From NCBI GenBank assembly GCA_009767595.1, contig VSDK01002218.1, positions 43,098 to 107,097 on the forward strand: a stretch of DNA of 64,000 nt, given 5' to 3'. Both the position numbers and the translations under genes were made by a program. The notes under the pieces were generated by a model, which saw only the letters and a list, made by a program, of their open reading frames with translations, ran no database searches and was not told where the DNA came from. This DNA comes from Symbiodinium kawagutii (taxonomy: Eukaryota > Sar > Dinophyceae > Suessiales > Symbiodiniaceae). This document shows, in pieces, positions 12,801 to 27,000 of this stretch (position 1 is the stretch's first letter; every line of letters begins with the position of its first letter).

Positions 12801-13772
12801 GAATGGTTTGTAACTAGCCAACGAGCAAGTTGATGGATGATGATTGATGATGGTTTATCATAGATGATGACAGCTAAAGATGGGCAGGGCTGATGATGGT
12901 CAGTGATGGTAGGTGATGAATGACGACCGGCGGTACATGGCTATGAATGGCTATGAAAGTTAACGATGGGATTAGCTACGGGATATGACAAAAGACTCTG
13001 CGGCAGGCTTTGCCAAGCCGTTTGCGATGGGTCCATATCAACCACAAATGGCTTTTAGTGACTGCAGTTGGACGTTAACAAATCCGTTTGTTCCTAGCAA
13101 TGAGACCAATATCGAGGGAAGCCATGACTGCGGTTCGATTCATGAACAATCCATCAAGCACTAAAGTGGTCATTTGTCAATTAAACATGATTCAACCCTC
13201 ATTAGCCATTATGAACAATGCCTTATTCACCATCAAACATCATGGATAATCATCCTTAACCATCAACGAACACAAATTGAATGTTTTCTAGTCATTGTCT
13301 AGCTACTACCATCGACCATGCCATTAAGCATCATGAATCCATCGTCAACCATCAGCTGTCGCCATCAACCATGATTCGCCATTACTAACCATGGTTGATA
13401 TATAAAACCATCATGAATGGCTTACAATCAGTATCATTGCTTCATGATAAGCAAGGTTTACCCATATCGTGCTTCACCATGTGATGCTTCGCCATGTGGG
13501 GTTTCACCGTGTAGATCACCATGGGGTTCACCATGTGGTTCAAGATCTCCCAGCCATGGATGTCCACCGTTGAGGCCTCACCGAGCTGCTGCGTGACGAC
13601 GGCGATGACCTGCTGCGGCGACAGAAGCGGCTGCTGGACGTGGCGCTTAGACCCCTGCAGGCGGACCGGTGCAGGGGCGGAACGGACTAGGTGATGGACG
13701 ATGGGTTGATCATAGGAGGATGATAGGGGTTAGGAATGGCTAAGAATGGCGTTTGGATAGGTATATATTCAT

Positions 13773-13819
<47 letters not shown>

Positions 13820-15099
13820 TTACTTTTTTAGATATATTTACTTATTTATTTACTTAATTCATTTATTTATTTACTTATTTATATATTTATTTATCTATAT
13901 ATTTATTTATTTATTATATTTATTTATGTATTTATATATAGGGTAATTAGTGATGGTTGATGATGGTTGATGATGTTTGATTGATGGCTAATTGATAAGA
14001 TGATCAGGGATCAAATTTTATCAATGGCCGTTAATGGTTGGCAATAGAGAATAAGGAATGATCATGGATACTGATCGGTAGATGTATACATGGATCATGT
14101 GAATGTAACTAGGGCATATGGGAACTTGGTCAAACAATGGTGCTAGGTTATGATGGTAAATACTAGGGCATAATTACATACAATCAAGAAGCAGCGAAAA
14201 ACAACACTAATAGATTGTCTGAGCATCAATCAACCATGCTTAAGCAGGGTTGACCATCATTGCTTGGTTGGTTGGTCGGTTGTTAGATGGGGTAAGGCAA
14301 GCCGCCAGCCATGCCTCAAGTGATCACTGCAGGTAAAGCAAGAATTGAAGGGTACCACCAGCCAAGGCAACACCACACGGCACTAAACACTGGTTGGGCT
14401 GGATTTGGCTGGTGGCTTGGTTGCTTTCCCTGAGACCTTCCCCAAGCTTGACAATTGGCTGTGTAAACTGCTCGCAGATTGACCTGGTTCTGCCGTGACA
14501 TCTTTGACTCTTGATCTACAGCAAATGTTGTTGGTGATGCTGATGAGCGTATGCGATGCTCACTTGTACCTGATGGTCCCCTTTCACCACTGTTCTGGAA
14601 GATTTCGTGATTGATTTAGATCTTGCCCATATGTATTTTTTTCTAAGAAGTCGTTCAATGCACCCTTCACATGCGTCAGACCTGCGCAGATGCAAACCCC
14701 ATCAAACCCCTGTAGTTTCCAAGCAGATGTGACAGCACCAGTCCTGCTGCCAGGAAGTTAAGATGCATCTTCCTGCCAAAATCGGCGACTACACAGTTTC
14801 TCAGCTGTGAAAACAAAAGGGGCAATTTTTGACTTTGCCCGGGCCAGTACAACTTGCTCCCTCTCTCCTTCTTTCTTGTTGTTTTTCTTTTTCTTCGTGT
14901 TTTTGTTCCTTTTCCCCTCCTCTTTTATGTTTCATTCTTCTATTTGCAGGGAAATGCAATTGCAATTTTTCAGATCGACAGATAAGGCCCAAGTTCACCT
15001 AGGTGTTGGCAAGCTCGCATACCCCACCAATCTGTTGGGGTGCAGCCGCGCCTGTCACTGAGGATTTCTATTCGTCAAGAGAACATGCCACAAACGTGG
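9828..15099 (+). CDS. FAH: FAH exons 1-7: N-terminal domain and first active-site residues
   Basis: Exon 1 encodes [10 protein letters not shown] and exon 2 continues [16 protein letters not shown], matching the N-terminal SH3-like domain of FAH. Exon 3 gives GQPTLNA, completed across the junction to FMALPRSAW in exon 4. Exon 5 encodes a charged helical stretch around [17 protein letters not shown]. Exon 6 gives [14 protein letters not shown] and exon 7 gives [12 protein letters not shown]. Exon 7 carries the metal-ligand Asp (the D of DFYSS) and the catalytic His (the H of REHATN) known from mammalian FAH. Introns here are 0.4-2.0 kb and hold inverted-repeat elements at 10287-10767 and minisatellites at 12.0-13.9 kb. 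Confidence 0.93.
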
Positions 15100-18000
15100 G
15101 TAACTTGGCGGCGCTGCGACTACTCAGACGTAAGGAGTTGAAACGTTGTTGCTGGGAGAAGGCAGAGAACTAGGCACTCGCACTTTCTCATGTTTTCTCA
15201 TTCAGAATGCAATTTACTGAAAAGAAACACCGGTTTTACCACTCATGATTGGCACTAGAGAACCTACACCATTGCAATCCGCTTATGAAACTGTCATGGG
15301 ATTGGTTCAGACTTTGCAATCTTGTGATTGCAGATCCTATGACCGTTTCAGTTCGATTCTGTTTGTATTGCGTTGGCTGAGCTGAGTAGAAGCACCTACG
15401 ATGATCTGGGATCACACTCCACTTGCAGAAGTTCAACGCTCACAACGCTGTTCGTTCTCAGGAATGGACTGAAGAGTTGCAAAAAGGAGTTTCTAGAGAA
15501 AACAAAACAGAGGTGTGTTGGCTGAAAATTGCTCCGGCATTGCTGGAGCCTCTGAAGATATTTCACCAGATTCGATCAACATTTTGGCTCGAGAGACCCT
15601 CAAGCTTTGAGCTTTAAAGGTGCTGTGTGGTAGAGGCGGGCTGTGCAAAGATGCCCACCTACTACCATGTCACAACCAAGAAAGCTTGGAAAGGAATACA
15701 GGAGGAAGGCCTCAAATGCGGAGAGGGTGGAGTGGCCGGGCCAGGCATCTATCTCGCAGCCTCTGCGGAAGACGCACGCCGCCGATCCCGCCACAATGGC
15801 TCGGGGGGGGTTGAGGGGGGAACGAGAAGNNNNNNNNNNNNNNNNNNNNNNNNNNNNNNNNNNTGGCTCGGTGGTGTTAGAGGTGGAAACGAGAGGATAT
15901 CCTTTGAAGTGCGGTGGCGGCCAGGGCAACTATGTCATCTACGATCCTGAGAAGATTGTTAGCATCAGCCGTTGCAATCAATAGTATATCTCTCCGTGAG
16001 CAGTGTCCAAAAATTATTGTAGGATGTGTTGCCCACTGATAGCAAGCATTGTCACTGGAGTCTCAATACTGCATTGGTGTTGTGATTGACGCATGCTCAG
16101 ATACCGTGCATTTGCTCCCATTTTTAAGTGCTGTGAGACGCTGTGGCTATCCACAGCCAGGTCCAGCGGACACAAGTTCAGTGGACCTGTCAGTGGATCT
16201 GTCAGCAAGAACGGAACAGATGATAGCACGTGAGCATACGTGAGCCGTGATCCAACGTTGGCTGATGATGATGCAATGCCGATTTGCTTTCACGTGAGCC
16301 ATGATCCAATAGGGATGGTCAGCAATGTCGGCAACCGATATTTGAACTTGCGTGAGAATTGTCATGAGTCTCCAGTGTTGGTGGATGACCGCACCAATAT
16401 CGAGTTCATATCATGGCTCACCAGAAGAGAGTCGGTCGCACGACAGAAGCTTCGCAGAGAAAGTGCCTTCGGACTTCGGAGGTCGATATTTTTGAACACT
16501 TTGGCGGCTTGATGTTTGATTCTTCCGAGCATAGCTCCATGCTTTGAGATGGAGACTTGAAAAGAAGATGGTTGACTGATGGGCTATTTAACAAAGGTTG
16601 ATAGTGCTAAACCAGACATGGTTGATTATTAGTACTTATGATTAGTATTAGTTCACTATTGTTTGATCATGGGCAATGCATGTCCATGCCCATGTGATCC
16701 GGATTTAGAAAGCTGTGTATTTTGGGCAGCACCAAGCTCCCCAAATGATAATACAGACCTGGGCATAGCCTACAGACCTTGTGGGGCTCACCCGGGCGCC
16801 GCATGCGGTGAGGTATCATGTTCAGAGGAAAGGCCGCTTGGTTGCATGTAATAGGGCCTGGGGTGTGAGCTGACGGGCACATTCTTGCAATGCTGCGGGT
16901 GTTGCTTCCAAGTGTTCACTCCAGGGTTTGCAACCGGCTTTATCAGCTGCTATCAATTGGCTGTTGATCGTGAACGACTCTTGAATAACAACTCCCATTC
17001 ATGTTATTTGTACTCGTATCAACTCGGACACTACGTGCTGCAACTATGATTGCTTCCAATTTCAATCCACAATTTTATTTCCCAAAGTTTCCTTGTAAGT
17101 CCTGCGAATATCTCTTCCATGTTTGATCACCAACCAAATGGTGGTTTCTCAAAATTGGGGTACCCCCAAATCATCCTATTAACCATTTATAAGCAATAAA
17201 CCAAACAGAACTTTGGGCTCCCCAATGGCTTGAGCAAGCCATGGCTTGCTTGCCACCAAGGACAACGCCCTGCAGCCCAACTGGCTCCACCTGCCCGTGG
17301 GCTACCATGGACGTGCCAGCAGCGTGGTGGTCTCCGGCACCCCTTTGGCTCGCCCGCGGGGGCAGCTGCAGAAAAATCGCGAAGATCCATGGCAAGGCAC
17401 AAGGGAACCGCTGGGGCTGCTGGGCTTGGGGAGGACCCTGCAGTTTTGGCATTGCTCCATGTTGTTGATTGTTCTCCTGCCTTGATGAAAATGTATGTGA
17501 ATATTATTGAATATGTATCATATGCTTTCAACATCTTTCAACTTAAGATTATAAGCTGTCTCAACGTTGGCACATAAATACAGCCTATGTGTTGTGGATT
17601 TATACCAGTTTGGGGGGAATGCACATTTGTCGTTGCCACATAAGCTCACCATTCCAAAGTCAAGACATGGCCATGATGGCAAACAAACTAAGTCAATGGT
17701 CTTGTCCGAAAAGTTAATCATGTCCAGCACCGCCACTCTGCGTTTCTTTTGAGGTCGTCATAGCTTGGTTTTGGAGGGAGATGTGTTGTGTTTTCAAGGT
17801 GGCGGTATGCCCGAATATTACCAACCTGATGCTGCTTGGTTTATAGGGATTGCTATACCCCAGGGTGGAAATACATGTGTAGACAATTGTTTACAAAAGA
17901 TATTATATATTTGGTTATGATGGGAGCATATTTGTCATTTTATTTTCATACTTGAATATGATTATAGCATGATATAATTACGATATATGCATGTATTCAT

Positions 18001-21000
18001 TCAATCATGTATTCGATATCTACACAAGTGCACAATGCATGTATGTGTGTGTGTTTACATATTTGATGCACCAAGCATTGCATGATTACACGCTGCTTCT
18101 TTGGCGACCAGGCTCGGATTACGGAGCCTGCAGACTGCTGGATTTCGAGCTGGAGTCTAGCGCCAGCTGTTTGTGTTTTGGTTCATGGGAGAGCCACATT
18201 AACCACCCCCCAGTTTTCCATAGATAGCTGGTCATAACTAGCTGGTGATTGACCATAAGGTATGGGGCTTCATTGGTTTGGATCGGATCTATGTTTATTT
18301 GTTACTTGTTTGTTTTCATTTTATAGTCCCTAAACAAAATAAAACATGTAAAAAAGCAGGAATGGTGGGACCCCCTCCCTTCCAAGCATGGCTTAGGTCA
18401 TGTTGAATACAGAAACCCGGGCGCAAGGCCATTGACAGAGCCAGGGGGGTTATAAAGCAATCTCCATTTTTGTTATGGTGCGATGTGTATCAAACAATAT
18501 TATGATTGTACGTGACTGGAATTATCCAGATGATAAATTATGATACACGCTGACATCATGCAAGCATCATGCAAAAGATGGGCCGTTGTAGAAGACTCAA
18601 GCGATTCAGGAGTAGTTGGATATCCGTAAAGCCTGTATAGCAGTCCAGATAAGGATGGGAAACTACCAGCTAGAAAACCGCTGCCTTGCTACCCAGCCAG
18701 GAGATTGGTTTCTTTGTCGGTGGCGAGCTGCCGCCTTTAGGACTACAGCGCTGAAATGTTGTGGAAGGGGGCGGATGATGGCTGGCTGCTGGCTGCTGAA
18801 GAAGAAATTTGCCCACATTGAAGCATTGAAATAAGATCTGAGCCAATCGAAATTCTGTCGTGACTGAGATTTGCTGACAAACTTGAAGCCATTTGAAGCC
18901 GAATAAATGTTTCAGCGCATGGCAAAGCACGGGACCATCGTCGCGAAGTGACAAAGCCCAGACTTTGGAGGAAGACCTTTGACCATCAATGAAGCAGCCG
19001 ATCACATCTTTGGCGACTTGCCGGGCAGCTGTGCTTTGTGCCAGCTTTGTTTTCAGTGTCCATGCTGACCATTCATCAGGACCATATTTGCCAACACACT
19101 GAAACATATTGAAGTTTACAGTCTTTCTTTTGCCATTAGTATCCTATCAAGTGAGCGCAGGTCAGCATTCACCAACAACCAGAACATCACCAGCATTTTG
19201 TGAAGGACTGCCTGGCAATTAGCCGAATATGAGCACAACCATAGCCGCCATGGGTATCCTTAGATGGGGTTGTCTTGATGTATGCTACAGCTGCAAGCAC
19301 CTCAGCTGAGGCTATGTGCTGATGAACGATTGGTCGGCACGGGATATCCAGGCGAGGGCCATGCTGGGCCATGCTTCGCATCCACCAAGCTGCGCATGCA
19401 AAGCGTCAAGTCGCACTTTAAATCCGAAATATCTGGGTTGTGAGTGCAATGCTCAAAGTAGTATTGTTCACGAAGGGCACCCCAAAGAAATCACTTAAGT
19501 AATCTTAAGTATACTGAAGTCAGGTACTTCTCGTTCATTAATGTGGACAAACTTTTTCGGTTGGAAACCGTTGCCACATCATGTTTCACCTCCTGTGCAA
19601 GAGTGAGGCCTGGGAGTATGTTCCTCTTGGTCCTTTTGGTGCCAAGAACTTTGGCACCACAATCTCTCCTTGGGTAGTGTCTCGGCATGTCGTGTATTTC
19701 CTAGCATCTTGGCACGTACCCGTTGAAGGAACAGCCTCGGAAATTGGGGCTCCGAATTGGCTGGCATGCAATCCCTTCCAATTTTGGATCTGCGAGCCAT
19801 GCGTCCGAAAAATCTGATAACACTCAGAAGTATGACAGGCGTTATTTGCTGATCAAAGTGAATTTAGATTGGCGGTCAGATGTGTCCTTTGAATCCCTGT
19901 GCGATTTCACTTTTCGTCGTGCGTTGCTGTCAGGTCTCACCAGATGCTTTGGAGCCTTTTGTTTGCAAAACCTCAGCTGAGACTTGGCCCGTGAAGTGTC
20001 CCACTGGATTATCGATTGATGAACCACGGCGGCCCACGGCAAAGCTACCGATCTTTTCAAGTAAGGCTGATGTCCTCATGGCTTTGCAGTGAATCAAAGT
20101 CATAGAATCATCATCAACCACTATGATCCATCATTACTCAGTTCTCGCAGGTACTAACCATCATCAATCAGTATGAATTATTGCGTATCACTGAATGGAA
20201 GTCTCGTGTTCCGACTCTCCAAGCATAAACCAGCCTGGGGCCCAGCCCATGGATCGAGGATCATTGGTGCAGATCTCCATAGGAACCTGGGAGCTGATTT
20301 CACCCGCCAAATTCATCAGACGTCCTTGATACACCAAGTCCAATCAAGCGGCTTCAATGGCCCGATAGCATCGCCACAGATTAGGTAACCAGTGGAAACA
20401 TTGGTTTCTGAGTCAGGAGAAGCAAGACAATCCCGAGCCTTTGCCCTACCTGCAGGAGCAGCCTCTTGGCAGATTTAAGCACTTTTACGTCAGAACAAAC
20501 CTTCCACAGGACCATGCTTGGAGGAGATTCGTTGCAATGTAGCTGCAGTAGCTCTTGGTTAGGATAGATCAGAGATGAGTGCAGCGGATATTAGTCATTG
20601 CCTTTTCTGGCTTTGTTATTGCCATTCAAAGAAAACGACATGTGTGAAATCAGCTCCCACTAGAGGAACATTGTCCCGACCTGACAATATTTGTTGTATA
20701 TCTTCGACGCTATTTACACTTAGCCGGGCAAAAAGACATGGTCGACGGGAGCTTCGGTGATCGTTTGCCAAGTTGAAGAGATTTGCATTTAGCTTCTTGT
20801 TCAAACAACTGGAAAGGGCGATGCATCAGTTTCCGAAAAATTGCATTGTGTAGATAGCGCGAGGGTCACTCGGTATAGCAGGAAACATCAGGAAACATGA
20901 TAATATGTCTTTGGGGAACATGATAGGCATTCAATCAACTTTGTTTTTAATACACACACCTATACACAAAATGAAAACAGCCTAAAAATTCCTGTTATTT

Positions 21001-24000
21001 TGGCTTGGTAAAGTATTTGTGACATGCAGAGAGAAGCTCACATATGTGTTGCGAAACTTTAGTTGTGAATGACACATGTGTTTTCTCAGGGTTATAACTA
21101 TATAGTAATAGTAACGAACAAGTTGGTTGTTATATACACATTGTGATTTTCCCTAGTAATCATTAACAACTGATTGGTTGACTAATATGCTTCATGGGGT
21201 TGAAACCAGCAACCAGATTATGATGATTATTAGCCATGAAAAATCATTATATCAATTAACATTATCAACCACTATTAACCACTAATTGTAGGGGTTGAAA
21301 CCAGCAACCAGTGAATGTTCCCGGGAAGTTTCATGGTCATTTTGGCGCAGGAGATCATCATGATCAACGTAGCGAGCAGTGCAACTCAGTGGTGAATCAT
21401 CTCTTCCCCCATGGGGTTTTGACCCACAGCCATGTTCAACAGCACCCGTTTGAAACCTTGGATTGGTCCGAAGTTCCTGGCTATTTGACTTGGAACCTTG
21501 GATTAGCTGTCATTCTATGATCATGTCTTCCTCTTTTGGAAGCGGTGGCATGTGGCACCATCTTTCAAGCTGTTGGCTCAAGCGCCATGGACCTCAGAGA
21601 GAGACAGAAAGAATCCATCGAGCGCCTATGTGTGAAGACACCGAAGGGCACTCCAGTGGACACTAGGATGCCTTGGTTGGGTTCTGAGCTCACATTGTGA
21701 AGTGACGCATTTTGCTACAGAAGGGCATGAAGTCCGGATTTTTTTGGGGGGATAAGCGCATGAAGTCTTGATTTTCGGGGGGAAACTGGGAAGAGCAACG
21801 TGAAACTGGGAGCCGGACCTATCTTTGTGTTTTTTTCTGTGCAGCCATGATCAGTGGAAGCACCCTAAATGGGCTCTAAACCATAGAAGAGTTAGTGTTT
21901 CATCACAGCAAAAAAATTGGGCGCAGCCTGATTGATGGACAACCCGTATTGTAAATCCGGCGTATAGCAGAAGTCAACATCCCGGCTTGAGACAATTCCT
22001 CTTGACTCGTCCAGGACCGATGGCCACCATGTAGGGGGATTGATAGCCAGCAGTATCTTTGTGCATTGAGCAGCGGAAAATCACCTGTTTGCCCAGGGGG
22101 GTTCTACTAGTGTCGTGAGGAACATTCCAACCCATGAGATTCTGAATATTGGCGAACCAGTCGAACCAGTCGCAGCCCAAGAAACCCGCCCAAGCAGCGA
22201 TGAGGAACCCAGGGAAATCAACCTTACAGCAGCCTTGCGGAGTGGGCCAGAGTACTCCTTTACGCCACATCCAAAGGCTGATTGCAGGAGGAGAAAAACT
22301 GTTCATTTACCTGGTCCTGGTGAGTACTATCGAGCAGAGCAGGATGATAAGGAAAAATCGAAGCCATCATTTAGCATTGGCCCATCGATCAACGATCTGG
22401 GTGGATGTCCGGTTGAGCTTCTGCACTGTAGCCACTGCGACAAGAAGACAGTCGACAACTGGACTCCTCCTGTGGATGCGCGGGGTAAGCGCCCAAGACC
22501 CAAGGAATGTGCCACCAAAGGCTGTGCACATTTGTGCTTGCTTATGGCATGGGCCTTGCACCCAACCCACAAACAATTTTTGTGATTGAGGTTGACCCTT
22601 TTTCAAGACAGGGCTCGTCTAAGGGAAAAAAATGCACTATGACCGCTATGACTTTGCTGTTTGTGGGTTCGGAGCACGGCCCAGCTTTAAGACTTTGCAG
22701 GACTTATTTCACCAATCGCATGTTGTTTACTCGTGATTGTTTTTGCCCTATTTTCCAGCAAGTTTCAACAATTTTCAACTATCAATTTTAAGTATAAAGC
22801 CCATGGCCCCTGCTCAACAAGCTGATTTCTTTCTTGTCTATGTGCCAACCGTGTTCAAAGATGCAGGAGTTTTTCCCTGGCAGTACCCTGAACTGCAAAT
22901 TCTACAAACCACCCAAACCATTGGGTTTGGTGATCTCTGGTGGTTCCAGACCCACGAATCTCGAAGCCGAGGCCTACCTTGCGGCCGAAAATCGTTCATA
23001 CTGCTGTTGCTCGTGTAGCAAGGCGTCGCCTGCACCCGGATACACGGCCCCAGCACCCGTGCGCTGCGCCCCACGGGCCCTGGCCAAGACGAAGTGCTTG
23101 AAGAAGCCGCAGAGCTGGCCCGAGCCGGGACAGTATGCTCCTTGGACATTGAAAACTTGTGGGGTTTCCAATTCTTTCCAATGGTGGTTATCCCCCTATA
23201 TCAATCATTATTGCTGGTTGGCCAAGGTTATTAGTTTTGAAAGGTTTAGGCATGTTTCAGCATGTTTCAGTGTTTCTGGGATTCACGAAGTCCTATTCTT
23301 TTGAAGTTCCGAACTTCTTTTGGCAAGGTTTTTGCCGCTTCGTAACATCTTCTTGATTTGGGTTTGCCAGCCAAGGATTTAAAAAGTACCTTGGAAGGGG
23401 TCGATGTCAAAGGAAAGGGCTGGGTCAAGCCTGAGAAGAAGGATGACAAGAAGGACCTGGTATGGTCGACGCATCAAGACCCATCAGAATCAAGATAATG
23501 CACATTTTTCTGAACTGACCATGTACTACATTTGCAGCAACATGGGATCAACCTCATCCCCCTTGTGGTTCTGGGAATTCCCAAGTGCTCGACCTTCGTT
23601 GGTTCGTGAAACCCATGTGCAATGCCAGTTCAGGGTGACCACGCGGGCGACACTTGGGGGGATTTCAAGGAGTCACTTGGTCCTGGAAGCTTTGAGCCTC
23701 GTTATTCCTTCACCAGCAGATCTGCGCCCTCCGTCGGCTTTGGTTCTGGCAGCCGGTGGAAGGATTTGCCGAAATTGCCTAAGGAGCCCAGACTGCTGGG
23801 GTATCATTGTATCATTGGAGATCCCTAGGCTCCACTTTAGGTTTAGAAATTAGAAAGCTGATGATTTGTTCTCCAATATATCAAAACAAGGGACTCAGAC
23901 TCATTATGTTCCACTAGTGCTCTTACTTTGTTGCCAATTTGTTTGCAAAATCCAATCGAATCCACCAAATTCAATGGGTAGCTTGGAAACTGAAGGACAA

Positions 24001-27000
24001 GAAGAAGGATGGCAAGACTGAGGATGAGCCCTCTAGTCCTGGGCCTGGGGCCTATGACACCAGTTCCTCCACAGGAAACAAGATGAATCTTGGCATCGCG
24101 AAACCAATGGTGCCCACTACCATGCCTGGCGTCACAATACGGTTGATCCTTTGGCATCTAGCTGAAAGAGAGGATAACAGGGGGATGATCATCCAAGATC
24201 AAGTGGAGATGAATCAAGTGAACGGAAAGAAGATACAGTAATTGACGAGGAGCCGACGTTGGTTTGCCTCTCCTGAGCGATTGTCTGAAAGGGATTGGCT
24301 GACCCTGAGCCGAAATTTTTAAAGCACACAATTTGGATGTTGAGTTTCGAGACATACCAACAGTTGCCTAACTTGGAGCTTTTTTGAATTGTGTCTAGCA
24401 TTTGGATATGAATTTGGAAAGAGTATCAACTCCAGGTTGTTTCAGTTCCGCAAAGTGCATTGTTTTGAGCGGGTCACCTCGTTGGGCTCAAATTTCCGAA
24501 CTACAAACTTGCACATGATGAACAATTTTGATTGTTGGCCTAATGGCCTAATCACACATGCAGCTTTCTATCATAAAGTAGACCTTGTGTGCATGGTTGA
24601 ATTTGTACTTGTGTGGACAACCGTTGGTGGATGGCTGTGCAGTAATGTTATCCAGCCGTTTGTTTGTCAGTTTGTTTGTCAGTTTGTCCAGCCGTCAACA
24701 AACCCGTGGACAGCTCCAACACGATATGCGCATGACATGTTCCCAACGAAGCCCACGGATCACGGTACAGCTAAGGAGGAATCCCGCGGCAGCGACCATC
24801 AAGGGTCCATGGCCAGATCGGGACCGGGAGCGCAACGCGGATCGGTCAGCGGACGCCAAGAGAACCGCCGAGTTGTCGGCTCCCGTAGGACCGGGCCCAC
24901 CCATTTCCAGCTTTAAACCAAGGAGAGTTCCTTGAGTTTTTGAGGGCCGTAGGGCAGTTTATAGTCTCCCTTCCAAGCAGAAAGCACTGAAAGTTCAGCG
25001 AACCATCTTCGAATTGGATCGTGTGCAAGCTCTATACTTCTTCAGAAGGTTGAGTTGGGCCCGAATGGGCGCGCACGAAATCGCCACGAGTCCGAGTGCA
25101 GTCGGCAGGTTTGTCCAACCAGTGAGGCCCTGATCCTGGCACAAAAATGGATAGATTGAAGATAGATCAAAACATTTTCGTAATTGTCATTAATTGTCTC
25201 ATTAAAATCTAAGATATTGTAATTAAGTATTGTAGAATAATATGATATTGATTGAAGATAGATCAAAAGCTTGTGTGAAATGCAGTGTGATATAGTATGT
25301 TCATATGCTTGTATACACATGATTGACCACAAGCTTTTCCAATCACGGGCATCACGAATGCAGGTGACGCATGCGGTGCGTGTTTTAATCCTGCCAACTG
25401 CAGGCCCTTGCAAACCTCAGACGGACAAATGTACGTGATGATGAGTGTTTGTTCACGTAGGATGTTATGATAGTTGATCCCATCACTATGATGTTGAACA
25501 TGGTGATGGGACTATCAACCCCATGGGATGTTATGATAGTTCCCGTGATGTTGATCGTGTAGTGGTGTACAGCACTATCAATCCCACGGTGAATCATCAT
25601 GCAAGCCATTTTGATGTAACTATCATCTATTTGTTATGACCAGCATTTGCAGTAACCATCGAGGCAGCGATGTTTTTGTCCTATTTTGGTTTGCAACCAA
25701 GAGTTTAATTTAAGTTGCGACTGTCGAGTTACCATTTGCAAACGCAGGCAACGGCATTGTGCAACTAGAAGCAGGGCTGATAATGGTTAAGACATGTAAA
25801 ACAAAAACAGTTTAAGCAGTTTTTGCCATGAGGCCATTATCATATTGATCATACTCAACCATTCTGAATCATTGCTAGCACTATGTCAACTATTTTNNNN
25901 NNNNNNNNNGTTCAGCAGTTGGCTCAGCAGTTGACCATGCTGCTGTGTGTCTTGGCGTGAGTTCAAGCTGTGCCTTCGTTGATCCGGACGCAAAACATTC
26001 GAGTTGTGAGGGCGCGCAGATATGTGGTTAATGAACAATGGCTGATTTTGGTTGAAAATGGTTGAAGTCGAAGTCACTTGTTTTGAAAGATTGAAGTTAT
26101 GCCACCTGAGGTTGATAATGGTTGACGATGGCCCATGGTGGCTGGTCATGGTTGATCAACAGCCGATGGATCAGCAAAATTCTGCCAACATGATCCAAGT
26201 GATCTGCAGAGTCTTGGCTCCCAGGAACTACACTTCTTATGACATCAAGTTGGCAGTGGACCTGCATACCCCCAACAAAGGCAGGACATGCTGAAGGAAT
26301 GAGAATTGATGCGCTTTCAAAGTCAGCAATCTCTGTGGTAGACGGAACCGGTCATGACTTCGTTGATGCAAGTCCTAATTTTTTTGCACTCAGTTTGGAC
26401 TCTCACTGCACTTCCATGTGCCGGGATTTTCAGGTGGAGGCGAAAAAGTGGTGAGCACCATCACGGAATCGAACTTCCGTCACATGTACTGGACTCCCCG
26501 TCAGCAGCTTGACCTGTCAGATCCGTCCAGAGCGGTATGTCATGATTCCCTCGAAAAGTCAGATGGTTGAACTGCCCCTTTGCTGGAGCTGGAGTTTGGC
26601 AGATCAGCAGCATGTCCCTATGTTTCTTGTTTCGTTGCATAAACTTTGAACTTTCGCAACACCGGAACTTGGACAGAATTCGGCCAGCTTGAACTCGAAC
26701 ATGGCTCACCATGTGAATCTCCCTGAGGCAATTGGTGCACCATAGCGTCACTGGATGCAATATGCAGCCTGGAGACCTTTTGGGCTCGGGCACCATCTCT
26801 GGAACTGAGCAGAGGAGTGCGTGCGTACTCCCTCAGTTGATCCTCGATCGACCTGCCTAATTAGATTGGAAAGCTTCAAATGGCGGTGTCTTAAAATAAG
26901 GGTACCCCCAAAATAGTTGATTCACCATTATCAATATGATACAGTGTTAATATGGATGATTTCGGGGTACTCTTTCGTGAGAAACGGCCAAATAGTGGAT

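Noticed and set aside
22838..23181. Minus-strand frames of 60-103 codons in the SHIPPO region
   Set aside because: Antisense to + strand PG-repeat coding stretches; composition is a shadow of GC-rich sense exons.
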